DNA from: Actinoplanes sp. NBRC 103695
Lineage (GTDB): Bacteria > Actinomycetota > Actinomycetes > Mycobacteriales > Micromonosporaceae
Assembly: GCF_030269485.1 (NCBI RefSeq)
Contig: NZ_BSTL01000014.1
Location: 62,001 to 126,000, forward strand
DNA length: 64,000 bases
Direction: 5' to 3'
Of this stretch, positions 20,001 to 28,558 are shown in pieces (position 1 is the first letter of the stretch; each line of letters opens with the position of its first letter). The position numbers were made by a program, and so were the translations under genes. Below the pieces are notes generated by a model that was not told the DNA's origin, ran no database searches, and worked only from the letters and a program-made list of their open reading frames with translations.

Positions 20001-23000
20001 ACCTCTCCGCCGACCAGGTCAAGGCACAGTTCGACGCGCGCGGCCGGTCCACCGGGCAGCCGGCCAAGCAGGTCATCACCGTCGACCCGAACGGCCGGTG
20101 GCTCACCGACAAGTACGAACTGCCCGCCGACCGCAAGGTCGCCTCGACCGACGCACTGGGCAAGACCACCAAGTTCGGGTACGACAGTGCCGGCTTCCTG
20201 CGCACAACGACCGACCCGAACGGCAGCACCACCACCGAGGAGCACGACGTCCGCGGCAACGTCGTCTCCTCCGCCACCTGCCAGGACCAGTCCGCCGGCC
20301 GGTGCTCGACGATCTACTACACGTACTACCCGGACGCGACCTCGACGCAGCTCACACCCGACCCGCGCAACGACGTCATCCTCACCGAACGCGACGGGCG
20401 CTCGTCGTCGGCCACCGACAACCGGTACCTGACCACGTACACGTACGACGCCAAGGGCAACCGGACCGCGGTGACCGACCCGCTCGGCCGGGTCACCCGG
20501 ACCATCTACTCCGACGGGACCGGCGGCGCGGTCGGCGGCGGGCTGGTCCCGGCCGGGCTGCCCCTGCAGATGACCACGCCGGGCGGCACCCGGCAGAGCG
20601 TCACGTACTACCGCAACGGCGACGTCGCCACCAAGACCGAGCCGTCCGGCCGGGTCACCTCCTACGTGTACGACCTGGCCGGCCGGGTCACCGACGAAAC
20701 CGTGACGACCTCGACGTTCGCCGCCGGTCGCACCACCACCTACGGGTACGACGAGCTCAGCCGGATGATCTGGAAGGTCGAGCCGCGGGTCACCAACCGG
20801 GTGACCGGCGCGGTGCACACCGCGTCCACGTCGATGTCCTACGACAACGACGGCTACCTGGTCGAGCAGCACGTGCAGGACTCGACCGGCGGCGACGCGG
20901 CGCGGACCGTCTTCTACAGGTACAACGTGCACGGCCAGCAGGCGGAGGCCGTCGACTCGGTCGGCAACAGCACCTTCTACACGTACGACGCGCTCGGCAA
21001 CGTGGTGACCGAGACCGAACCGGACGGCGACGTCACCCGCAACACCTACGACTACAACGGGCAGCTGACCTCGACGGTGCTCGAGGACTGGCGCGGTGAC
21101 CCGAACAACCCGTCGCCCGGGCGGGAACTCAGGATCCTCGCCAAGACGTACGACCCGGCCGGTCGCGTGGCCACCGAGGTCGACGCGATGAACTGGGTGA
21201 CCGCGTACACGTACACCGACAACGGTCTGACCGCGACCATCACCCGCCGCGACCCGGCGACCGACGCCGCGTTCGTCACCGAGCAGAACACGTACGACGC
21301 GGACAGCAACCTGACCGCCCGCAAGACCAACAACGGCGTCACCACGACCACGTACACCGTCGACGCAGCAGGGCGGAGCACCTCGTCGGCGCTGGACCCG
21401 GCCGGCGTCAACCGGGTCACCGAGTACGAGTACGACAACGACGACGCCCTGCTGGCTACCAACCGGCGGGTCGGCTCCGGCACGGCGCTGGAACGGATGA
21501 ACTACGCGTACGACGCGGCCGGCAACCAGACCTCGGAATGGCTCTGGCTGACCGGCACGGATCGCACCGCCCGGTGGAGGCTCGACGGGCTCACCGACGG
21601 GCGGGCGGCCGACGACGTCGGCAACGGCAAGCTCACCCCGTCGTCGGGCAGCGTCACGTTCTCCTCCGAGCGCGGCGGCGCGGCCGTCCTCAACGGCATC
21701 GACGGACGCCTGACCAGCGCGGCGACGCCGGTCGACACCAGCCGCAGCTTCAGCGTCGCCGCCTGGGTGAAGCTCGGCGCGACCGGGACGACCCGCCAGG
21801 CGGTCAGCGCCGACGGCATCAAGCAGAACCCGTTCCAGCTGCGCTACGACGGGCCCAGCAACCGCTGGCAGTTCGTCACCAGCCAGTCCGACTCCAGCAC
21901 CCCCGGCGCGGTCGGCTCCACCTCCACCTCGGTGCCGTCGGCCGGCACCTGGACCCACCTGGCCGGGGTGTACGACGCCGCCTCGCAGACCATGCGGCTC
22001 TACGTCAACGGCTCCCAGCAGGACTCCGACACCGGCGTGCGGCCGTTCCCGTCGTCCGGCGGCATCACGGTCGGCGCCGGCCGGTGGAACGGCTCGGTCA
22101 CCGACTTCTGGCAGGGCTCCGTCGACGACGTCCAGCTCTACCAGAAGGCGCTGAGCACCTCCGAGGTAGCCGCGGTCCGCGACGGGGGTGGTCCGGGCGG
22201 CGACGCGCGGGTCATCCGTACGTCGTACCGGGTCGACGAGGACGGCCTGGTGCTGGCCTCCACCGACCCGAACGGCGACACCACCGACCACAGCTACGAC
22301 GAGGCCGGCCGGCCGACGGTGCTGACCGCCCCGGCCGTGCAGACCGAGACCGCCGGCAGCGCGCCCGTGTCGGTCCGCGCGGTGACCACCACCGGTTACA
22401 ACACGTTCGGCAACGCGGTCGAGGTGAAGAACGCGGCCGGTCAGGTCACCGAGACCCGGTACGACGCCGCCGACCGGCCGACGACCACGATCCTGCCCGC
22501 GTACACCCCGCCCGGCGGCGCCCCGGTGACGCCGCAGTCCACCCGCACCTACGACGAACTCGGCCAGGTCAAAACGGTCACCGACGCGCTGGGCCGGACC
22601 ACCACCATCACGTACGACCAGCTCGGCCGGGTGGTGAAGCAGACCGAGCCCGGCAACCTGGTCACCAAACACACCTACGACCTGCTCGGCGACCGGCTCT
22701 CCACCATCGACCCGACCGGCGCGGTGGACACCGCCACCTACGACTACCTCGGCCGCACGCTGACCAGCACCGAGGTGGTCCGGCAGGACAACGCCAACCA
22801 CACCACACGGTACGGCTACAACGCCGGCGGCTGGCTCGGCTCGACCACGTCGCCGGCTGGGGTGATCGCGTCGCAGACGTACAACGCGACCGGCCAGGTC
22901 GTCACCGCCACCGACGAGGCGGGCAGCACCAGCAAGCTCCTCTACGACGGCCTCGGCCGGCAGAACGTCACGATCCTGCCGAACAACACCGAGAAGGGCG

Positions 23001-26000
23001 TGGCGTTCGACAAGGCGGGCCGCCCGGTCGAGACCTACGAGCTCGACCCTGAGGGCGACTACCTGGCGGGCACGTTCACCGAGTACGACCTGGAGGGCAA
23101 GACCACCGCCGCGATCGACGAGCGGGGCACCAGGACCACCTTCACGTACGACGCTGCTGGGCTGCTCACCTCGGAGAACCAGCCGGTGTCGGCGACCCGC
23201 TCGATCAACACCACGTTCGGGTACGACGCGCTGGGCAACCGGACGCGCTTCACCAACGGCCGCGGGAACGCCTTCCTCACCACGTACAACAGCCTGAACC
23301 TGCCCGAGTCGGTGATCGAGCCGGCGACGGCGCAGTACCCCAGCACCGCGGACCGCACCTTCACCCGCGTGTACGACGCGGCCGGGCAGGTGGCCGCGGA
23401 CCGCTCCCCCGGCAACGTCGCGGTCGGCTACCAGTACGACGAGGCCGGCAACCTGGCCCGGCAGACCGGCACCGGCGCCGAGGTGGCCACCACCGACCGG
23501 GTCTTCGGCTACGACAACGGCGGCCGGATGACCTCGGCGTCCGCGCCCGGCGGCACCGACGCCTTCACCTACGACGACCGCGGGCTGCTGCGCACCACGA
23601 CCGGCCCGTCCGGCGCGGCGACCTTCAGCTACACCGCGGACAACAAACCGGCCGCCCGGACCGACGGCGCCGGCACCACCAGCTACACCTACGACAACGC
23701 CGGGCGGCTGCGCACCCTGGCCAACCAGACGGCCGGCCTGTCCGCCACCTACGGCTACAACGAGCTGTCCCAGCCCGCGTCGATCGCCTACGCCGGCGGC
23801 AACACCCGCACCTTCGAGTACGACGCGTTCCGCCGGCTCTCCCGCGACCAGCTGCACACCAGCGCCGGACGCGAAGTGGCGGCGATCGACTACCTGTACG
23901 ACGTCAAGGGCAACCTGACCGACAAGACCACCACCGGCTTCGGCGGCACCACCGAGAACACCTACACCTACGACCTGGCCGACCAGCTGACCTCCTGGAA
24001 CAACGGGGTCGCCACGGTCGCCTACGAGTACGACCTGGCCGGGAACCGCACCAGGATCGGCGCCAGAACCCTCACGTACGACGTCCGCGACCAGCTGATG
24101 TCGTCGAGCGACGGCACGCAGTACACGTACACCGCCCGCGGCACCCTGGCGCAGGCGGTCGTCAACGGCACCACCACGCTGACCCGCAGCGACGCCTACG
24201 GCCAGACGATCAGCCAGCAGGCCCCGGGCGGCGGCGCCAGCCAGACCTACTCCTACGACGCGCTCGGACGGGTGCTGCGCGCCGGCTTCAGCTACACCGG
24301 CCAGGGCAACAACCTGGCGTCGGACGGCACCACCGCGTACGTCCGCGACGCCACCGACGACCTCTTCGGCACCGTCAACGGCAGCACCGGCCTCTACTCG
24401 TGGACCGACAAGCACACCGACCACGTCGCCCAGTTCACCGGCGCCGGCGCCACCCTGACCGGCTCGTCCACATTCGACCCGCTCGGCAAGCCGCTGCGCT
24501 CCAGCGGCATGGCCGGCTCGCTCGGCTTCCAGCAGGAGTACACGGACAGCGCCACCGGCCGGGTCAACATGCACGCCCGCTGGTACAACCCCGACACCGG
24601 CCAGTTCGACTCCCGCGACTCGGTCGCCAACGACCCGGTGCCCGACTCGGTCAGCGCCAACCGCTTCGCGTACGCGGACAACTCCCCGCTGATGGACACC
24701 GACCCCACCGGTCACTGGCCGTCCTTCAAGAAGCTCAAGGACCGGGTCAAAAAGGTCACCGGCAAGGTCAAGAAGGCCGCCTCCACCGTGGTCGCAGCCG
24801 CCAACCAGGCCGTCCGCACGGCAGCCGTCAACGTGGCGACCACATCCGTCGGCAAAACCGTCCTCGCGGCTTCGAAGAACCTCAAGACGGGCGGCGGCAT
24901 ATCCGGCCGAGCCTTCCTCGGCGCCTCCAAGTTCAACCTGAAGAAATCCCTCGGCGCGGGCCTCAAGTCGCTGGCCGCCAAGGGGAAGAAGATAGCCAAG
25001 AAGGCCGTCACGTCCGTCTCGCAGAAGGTCAAGGACGCGGCCAAGTGGGCCAAGGACCACAAGGAACTGCTGATCGAGGCGGCAGCCATCGTCGGCGGGG
25101 TGGTCGCCGGCCTGGCCTGCACTGCGGCAACAGCAGGCGCCGGGGCGGTGGCCTGCATGGTCGGCACGGCGGCCATCATCAACCTGGCCAAGGACGCCGC
25201 ACAGGGCGACATCAAGAACCTCGGCGACGCGGCCCAGTCCTTCGGCGTAGGCGCGGTGACGGGTCTGCTGGGCGGCCCCTACGCCGGCCAGGTCGTCGGC
25301 AAGCTGACCGGCCCGCTGGTCGCGAAGGCCGGCTCCAACCTCGGCCGGGCCGTCATCGAGAAGGCCGGCGACGCGGTCGCCTCCGGCGTCGAGGACGCGG
25401 TCACCCAGTTCATCGACACCGGCAGCATCGACCTCAAGCAGGTAGCGGTAAGCGCCGTCACCGACGGCCTGATCCCGTCCCGCATCGGCAAGGGCGGCAA
25501 GCCGAGCAAGGGCGCCACCCCCGCCACCACCGCCGGCGCCAGCCCGAGCAAGGCCACGCCACCGCGCGCCTCAGACACCTCATCCCCGCGGGCGAAGCCC
25601 GACAAGGTGGACAAGCCGTCGGTCGGCAAGGGTGACCCCGCACCGCGTGCCCCGACCGGAGACAAGGCCCCAGAGTCCCCGGCGAGTCCGGCTGCCGCAA
25701 CCGTCAAGGAAGTGGAGACCGCGCCCGAGGTACCGACAACCCTCTACCACTACACCAGTGAAGATAATCTGCCTAGAATCCTGTCCAGCGGCGAACTGCA
25801 CCCTTCAGTGAAGGCGAACAATCCGGCCGATGCCCGCTACGGTGACGGCCAATACCTGACGGACATCAAGCCTGGAACCAAGAGAAACAACCAGCTCTCG
25901 GCAGCTTTCTTGAAAGTCGGATGGCTCGGGCGTAAATACTCCCACTACGTCGAGATCGACGTCACGGGGCTGGACGTCAAGAAAGGCCGGGAGGGAGTCT

Positions 26001-26071
26001 ACGTGATCCTGAATAGTGGGCCGCTTGATATCACAGGCCGTGTCCGTAGCTACGGAAGGAATGAGCGGTGA
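17099..26071 (+). CDS. Secreted RHS-repeat polymorphic toxin with three LamG domains and a C-terminal HYD1-type ADP-ribosyltransferase
   Basis: This 2,990-residue protein opens with a signal-like N-terminus (about 1-32). A first LamG/concanavalin-like domain lies at about 465-700 and a second at about 745-975. RHS/YD repeats follow (about 985-1480), then a third LamG (about 1485-1700) and more RHS repeats (to about 2470). The RHS core ARWYNPDTGQFDSRD is near 2493, after which most polymorphic toxins vary. Next come a Lys-rich segment, a hydrophobic stretch (about 2655-2705, LLIEAAAIVGGVVAGLA), a Pro/Lys linker (about 2800-2877) and the toxin. The toxin reads LYHYTSEDNL (His2884), ARYGDGQYLTDI and SHYVEIDV (Glu2952), matching Tox-ART-HYD1. 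RHS shells encapsulate and deliver such tips into competitor cells. The last 330 bases are visibly less GC-rich than the shell, consistent with tip exchange. Confidence 0.9.
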   Translation: MATRSMRRAISMSASISLAISGAVPLQLAGTLERPPPVTETIAQIRQRYGFSLRGPSDDAFKGLPKQADGGKAKVTQDTRANGGAGSKQSKGIGALPPAPTFERVVERSTTPRAVAGRALVANVAPQIDAQYPANGASVPTLTPELLAAGHDPDGGSVTYAFAVTNAAGTVVAQSGARSARSWTVPSGTLRWGQTYSWTVTASDGSAGSTSQESNALLPRFPQPLIGGGLSQNGDRGFDPNTRNYTTTVTDVTVPTVGPALAMERYYNTLDVRRDTAFGAGWSSILDAKATEVRDRAGVLQGVTVTYPNGQEVGFGRNADGSYVPPGGRFATFTAISGGYRLVDKDGTAYVFTVAAGTGRYRVTSMTDVQNRALTFGYAAGRTESITAASGRRLWIDWMATGSGRWHVQYVSTERLDPDDPETSYTHEYRYGPDDELTRVCPPGNDGTCTAYQHTSASQHPSIVGNAGPDSYWRLTETSGSSAASAVVNNQGVDTAGYVDVALGRPGPLAGASATAAGFNGTSSRVELPAQLADAAGVQTVSLWFKAAPGDRGVLLGYSADPITKSTTSGHFTPALYIGVSGKLHGGLWDGSRTTIATAAAVNDGNWHHAALVAGASKQWLYLDGVEAGTKTGNVALAALSASNRRYLGAGFNGGGWPDQSSSAVTPSFFKGSLAEAAHFDRPLTADEIAVLRSSGTTDSHPVVKILRPSGSTTAAIDYDRVDGTVDTVNDINGGVWKMGKPTVSGTSRVYQAAVLAARPQDYWRFSESGTWHAVNQVIGNDAWYSDVGLGRTGGPFEDSKVAAFDGEASHVGLSDQNVPQAGPVSVSLWFKMDAGNTRGGVLYSFQSHEIWNDPDELTDNWVPALYVGRDGKLRGQFCYCDGATPVTTAGTVNDGQWHHVALTAGSNTVLYLDGNAAGTVNRTVEASDAWNPYVGAGTTLNWPSAAADSTNGFFPGHLAEFAYYRANLSADQVKAQFDARGRSTGQPAKQVITVDPNGRWLTDKYELPADRKVASTDALGKTTKFGYDSAGFLRTTTDPNGSTTTEEHDVRGNVVSSATCQDQSAGRCSTIYYTYYPDATSTQLTPDPRNDVILTERDGRSSSATDNRYLTTYTYDAKGNRTAVTDPLGRVTRTIYSDGTGGAVGGGLVPAGLPLQMTTPGGTRQSVTYYRNGDVATKTEPSGRVTSYVYDLAGRVTDETVTTSTFAAGRTTTYGYDELSRMIWKVEPRVTNRVTGAVHTASTSMSYDNDGYLVEQHVQDSTGGDAARTVFYRYNVHGQQAEAVDSVGNSTFYTYDALGNVVTETEPDGDVTRNTYDYNGQLTSTVLEDWRGDPNNPSPGRELRILAKTYDPAGRVATEVDAMNWVTAYTYTDNGLTATITRRDPATDAAFVTEQNTYDADSNLTARKTNNGVTTTTYTVDAAGRSTSSALDPAGVNRVTEYEYDNDDALLATNRRVGSGTALERMNYAYDAAGNQTSEWLWLTGTDRTARWRLDGLTDGRAADDVGNGKLTPSSGSVTFSSERGGAAVLNGIDGRLTSAATPVDTSRSFSVAAWVKLGATGTTRQAVSADGIKQNPFQLRYDGPSNRWQFVTSQSDSSTPGAVGSTSTSVPSAGTWTHLAGVYDAASQTMRLYVNGSQQDSDTGVRPFPSSGGITVGAGRWNGSVTDFWQGSVDDVQLYQKALSTSEVAAVRDGGGPGGDARVIRTSYRVDEDGLVLASTDPNGDTTDHSYDEAGRPTVLTAPAVQTETAGSAPVSVRAVTTTGYNTFGNAVEVKNAAGQVTETRYDAADRPTTTILPAYTPPGGAPVTPQSTRTYDELGQVKTVTDALGRTTTITYDQLGRVVKQTEPGNLVTKHTYDLLGDRLSTIDPTGAVDTATYDYLGRTLTSTEVVRQDNANHTTRYGYNAGGWLGSTTSPAGVIASQTYNATGQVVTATDEAGSTSKLLYDGLGRQNVTILPNNTEKGVAFDKAGRPVETYELDPEGDYLAGTFTEYDLEGKTTAAIDERGTRTTFTYDAAGLLTSENQPVSATRSINTTFGYDALGNRTRFTNGRGNAFLTTYNSLNLPESVIEPATAQYPSTADRTFTRVYDAAGQVAADRSPGNVAVGYQYDEAGNLARQTGTGAEVATTDRVFGYDNGGRMTSASAPGGTDAFTYDDRGLLRTTTGPSGAATFSYTADNKPAARTDGAGTTSYTYDNAGRLRTLANQTAGLSATYGYNELSQPASIAYAGGNTRTFEYDAFRRLSRDQLHTSAGREVAAIDYLYDVKGNLTDKTTTGFGGTTENTYTYDLADQLTSWNNGVATVAYEYDLAGNRTRIGARTLTYDVRDQLMSSSDGTQYTYTARGTLAQAVVNGTTTLTRSDAYGQTISQQAPGGGASQTYSYDALGRVLRAGFSYTGQGNNLASDGTTAYVRDATDDLFGTVNGSTGLYSWTDKHTDHVAQFTGAGATLTGSSTFDPLGKPLRSSGMAGSLGFQQEYTDSATGRVNMHARWYNPDTGQFDSRDSVANDPVPDSVSANRFAYADNSPLMDTDPTGHWPSFKKLKDRVKKVTGKVKKAASTVVAAANQAVRTAAVNVATTSVGKTVLAASKNLKTGGGISGRAFLGASKFNLKKSLGAGLKSLAAKGKKIAKKAVTSVSQKVKDAAKWAKDHKELLIEAAAIVGGVVAGLACTAATAGAGAVACMVGTAAIINLAKDAAQGDIKNLGDAAQSFGVGAVTGLLGGPYAGQVVGKLTGPLVAKAGSNLGRAVIEKAGDAVASGVEDAVTQFIDTGSIDLKQVAVSAVTDGLIPSRIGKGGKPSKGATPATTAGASPSKATPPRASDTSSPRAKPDKVDKPSVGKGDPAPRAPTGDKAPESPASPAAATVKEVETAPEVPTTLYHYTSEDNLPRILSSGELHPSVKANNPADARYGDGQYLTDIKPGTKRNNQLSAAFLKVGWLGRKYSHYVEIDVTGLDVKKGREGVYVILNSGPLDITGRVRSYGRNER

Positions 26072-26349
26072 AGTATGTCAAGGTCACATGGACTCACGAC
26101 TTCACCGATGAGCCCGTGCTTTATTTGAGCGAACTCGGTGCCGACGGGTACGAGACTCGCAAGGTTCAATACTATCGGAATGGTAGATCAGAATGGGCGG
26201 ACCAAAGTCATGAAACCGACACCGCCGGACTCGCTGAAGTCGCATTTCCCCCGCTGAACGAGATTTCCGATCAACCTGAATTCAACGCGGTGGTGATCAC
26301 ACCGGACGAGTTCGAGCGCGCGTGGAACGAGGCGCGTTCGGATCGCTGA
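26068..26349 (+). CDS. Cognate immunity protein, DUF6881-like
   Basis: The 93-residue acidic protein starts MKYVKVTWTHDFTDEPVLY and ends near TPDEFERAWNEA. By recall this resembles the small DUF6881 domain. Its GTG start overlaps the toxin stop (GTGA at 26068-26071), which is the classic place for an immunity gene of a polymorphic toxin. No signal peptide is present, so it should neutralise the ADP-ribosyltransferase in the producer's cytoplasm. Base composition is low in GC (27 of 60 in the line starting 26161), matching the toxin tip and not the flanking genes, so the two were probably acquired together. Confidence 0.8.
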   Translation: MKYVKVTWTHDFTDEPVLYLSELGADGYETRKVQYYRNGRSEWADQSHETDTAGLAEVAFPPLNEISDQPEFNAVVITPDEFERAWNEARSDR

Positions 26350-26367
26350 CGCCGTAGGAACCCTCAA

Positions 26368-27915
26368 GTGTGTCCCGTATGCGCCGATTCTCGTTCCGTG
26401 ATAGCTGTGGCTGGGGTCAGCGTGACGGAAGCGCTGGACCATGCCCAGGAGCGGCTGGACTTCTTCGACACGGTGGCCGCGATGGAAGTTGCGGGGCGGG
26501 TGATGGAGGACGCGCGGGCTGGGCGGCACTCCGAGGCCGCGCTGGCTCGGGCGCTCACCATCATGGCCGGGGTGCATCGGGCCCGGGATGAATACCCGGA
26601 GAGCATGCGGGTCGTACTCGAAGCGCTGGAGATCTGGCAGCGCATCGGGGACCTTGCCGGGGAAGCGATCGCCCGGTGTATCGATGCCCGGGTGCTTGTT
26701 GCTGTCGGGCAGAGTGATGAGGCCGTGGCCGAAGCGGACCGGGCTCTGGTGGCCGCTGACCGGTCCGGGGACCGGACTGCCCGGATCAAGGCGCTGACCA
26801 CGCTCGGGGCCGTGTGCGTCAGCATTCAGCAGCATGACGTGGGGATCGAGCACTGTCTGCGCGGGCTGCAGCTCGCGCGCGGGTTCGCCGATGAGCTGGC
26901 CGTGGGCATGCTGCTCGACACGATGGCCTGTGGGCACCTCGGGCGGGTCGAGCCGGCCCGGGCGCGGCACGACTACGCGATGGCCGACGCCGAGCTGACG
27001 CTGGCCGCGGAGCTGTCCACCGAGGCCATGATGATCGCGCGGCGGCACGGGCACCGGCGGTACGAAGCCGTCGCGGTCGCCAACCTCGCCGAAGGCGTGG
27101 CCCTGGGCGGGCGGCCCGACGAGGCGTTGCGGCTGCTGGAAGGGTTCCGGCTCGACCCCCAACAGGACGCCGCGGCCGTGATGACGCACTACCTGGACAG
27201 CCGGGGGTGGGTCTACCTCGAGCTGGGCCGGCACGACGAGGCGATCGCGATGTTCGCCGAGGCGCTGGCGCTGGCCGAGGGCGAGACCGCGGCCATGACC
27301 TACCACGATCATCTGGCCCAGGCGTACGAGAAGGCGGGTGACCTGCGCCGGGCGCTGGACCACTTCAAGGCGTTCCGGGCGCTGTTCGAACGGATCGCCT
27401 CCGACGCCGCCAAGCGGAGCGCCAGCGTGGCCGCCGTCCGGTGGGAGACCGCGCAGCTGCTCCGGGAGAGCCGGCACGACTCGCTGACGGGGCTGCCGAA
27501 CCGTCGCGCCCTGGACGAGATTCTCGCCGTCGAAGCCGTGGACCGCGCCGTCCTGCTGGTCGACGTGGACAACTTCAAACGGGTCAACGACACGTACTCG
27601 CACCTGACGGGCGACGAGGTGCTGCGGCGCCTCGGGATGATCCTGGGCATCACCTGCCGGGCCGGTGACACCGCGGCCCGGTTCGGCGGTGAGGAGTTCG
27701 CCGTGGTGCTGGACCAGATGGGCTCCGACGGCGCGGGTGATGCGGCCGAGCGGCTGCGCGTCGCCGTGGAGAGCTACGACTGGAGTGCGGTCACCGACGG
27801 GCTCACGGTCACCGTCAGCATCGGGGTCGCTCACGGCGTACCCGAGCTCCTCGCTGTTGCCGACCGCAACCTGTATCGCGCCAAGAACAGCGGCCGCAAC
27901 CGGGTCTGCGCATAG
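26368..27915 (+). CDS. Soluble diguanylate cyclase with N-terminal TPR-like sensor
   Basis: The roughly 515-residue protein has no membrane segment. Residues about 40-360 are helical TPR-type repeats (for example GWVYLELGRHDEAIAMFAEA), likely a protein- or ligand-binding sensor. The GGDEF domain (about 370-515) contains DSLTGLPNRR, the active-site RFGGEEF and an RxxD inhibitory site (RAGD) exactly five residues upstream. It should therefore make c-di-GMP and be product-inhibited. The GTG at 26368 is weakly supported by TAGGAA; a start 11 or more codons later (near 26401) is possible. It follows the immunity gene by 18 bp but is high in GC and functionally unrelated. Confidence 0.9.
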   Translation: MCPVCADSRSVIAVAGVSVTEALDHAQERLDFFDTVAAMEVAGRVMEDARAGRHSEAALARALTIMAGVHRARDEYPESMRVVLEALEIWQRIGDLAGEAIARCIDARVLVAVGQSDEAVAEADRALVAADRSGDRTARIKALTTLGAVCVSIQQHDVGIEHCLRGLQLARGFADELAVGMLLDTMACGHLGRVEPARARHDYAMADAELTLAAELSTEAMMIARRHGHRRYEAVAVANLAEGVALGGRPDEALRLLEGFRLDPQQDAAAVMTHYLDSRGWVYLELGRHDEAIAMFAEALALAEGETAAMTYHDHLAQAYEKAGDLRRALDHFKAFRALFERIASDAAKRSASVAAVRWETAQLLRESRHDSLTGLPNRRALDEILAVEAVDRAVLLVDVDNFKRVNDTYSHLTGDEVLRRLGMILGITCRAGDTAARFGGEEFAVVLDQMGSDGAGDAAERLRVAVESYDWSAVTDGLTVTVSIGVAHGVPELLAVADRNLYRAKNSGRNRVCA

Positions 27916-27919
27916 CGAA

Positions 27920-27962
27920 GGACCGGGCTCGTCCCTGGGGATGGGAAGGACGAACCCGGTCC
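27920..27962. terminator. Bidirectional hairpin terminator between convergent genes
   Basis: GGACCGGGCTCGTCC (27920-27934) pairs with GGACGAACCCGGTCC (27948-27962) over 15 bases with one mismatch and a 13-base loop. It lies just after the diguanylate cyclase stop and 20 bp from the DUF305 stop on the other strand. There is no U tract, as is usual in actinomycetes. Confidence 0.8.
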
Positions 27963-27982
27963 GTACGGCGGTCCGGGGCGGA

Positions 27983-28558
27983 TCAGCCGTTCAGCATCGT
28001 CAGCAGTTGGCGGATCTGATCGGTGCGTGACTGCCGGACCCGTTCGGCGAGCGCCTTGGCCTCGGTGTTGGCACCGCCGGTCCGTTCCATGTTCGCCATC
28101 TCCACCGCGTTGTGCTGGTGGGCGACGAACAGGTTGATGAAGGTCGTCTCGAACTCGCCGCCCGTGGCGTCGCGCAGCGCCCTCATCTCCTCGGGGCCGG
28201 TCGCGGGCAGGCCGCCGTGGTCGGCGTGCGCGTTCGGCGCGTGGTCGACCGTGGTCGGCTTGGACCAGCCCTCCAGCCAGCCCTTCATCAGGGTGACCTC
28301 GTCGGCCTGGGTCACGTCGACCGCCTTGGCCAAGGCCAGGAGCTCCGGCTTCTTCGCCGATTTCTCGGCGATCTCGACCATCTCCAGGCCCTGCTCGTGA
28401 TGGGCGACCATCATCTGCAGGTACATGACATCCGTGTCGTTGTACTTGTCGCCGGCCTGGACGGCGGCGGCCACCTTGGTGTTCTCCGCCGCCTTGTCAG
28501 TGCCGCAGCCGGTCAGGGCCAGGACCGCGACGACGACCGCGATTGCTCGGTATTTCAC
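27983..28558 (-). CDS. DUF305 lipoprotein, possible copper-binding protein
   Basis: This 191-residue secreted lipoprotein has the lipobox LTGC with lipidated Cys18. The DUF305 fold shows two His/Met-rich motifs: YLQMMVAHHEQGLEMVEIA and FVAHQHNAVEMANME. Proteins of this family resemble ferritin-like bundles, and one cyanobacterial member (CopM) binds copper. The GTG start overlaps the LPMO stop (GTGA at 28558-28555), so it is translationally coupled to a copper enzyme. That suggests it stores or delivers copper outside the membrane. The copper role is inference. A longer upstream reading would run into the LPMO gene and lose the signal peptide position. Confidence 0.88.
   Translation of the reverse strand: MKYRAIAVVVAVLALTGCGTDKAAENTKVAAAVQAGDKYNDTDVMYLQMMVAHHEQGLEMVEIAEKSAKKPELLALAKAVDVTQADEVTLMKGWLEGWSKPTTVDHAPNAHADHGGLPATGPEEMRALRDATGGEFETTFINLFVAHQHNAVEMANMERTGGANTEAKALAERVRQSRTDQIRQLLTMLNG

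Noticed and set aside
17111..25060. Very long antisense open frame (about 2,650 codons) opposite the RHS gene
   Set aside because: It is a composition shadow of high-GC codon usage: it shows no domain, is Arg/Gly/Val-rich and lies wholly opposite a clearly coding RHS gene. The same applies to long antisense frames at 5673-10667, 44822-49978 and 51463-54765.
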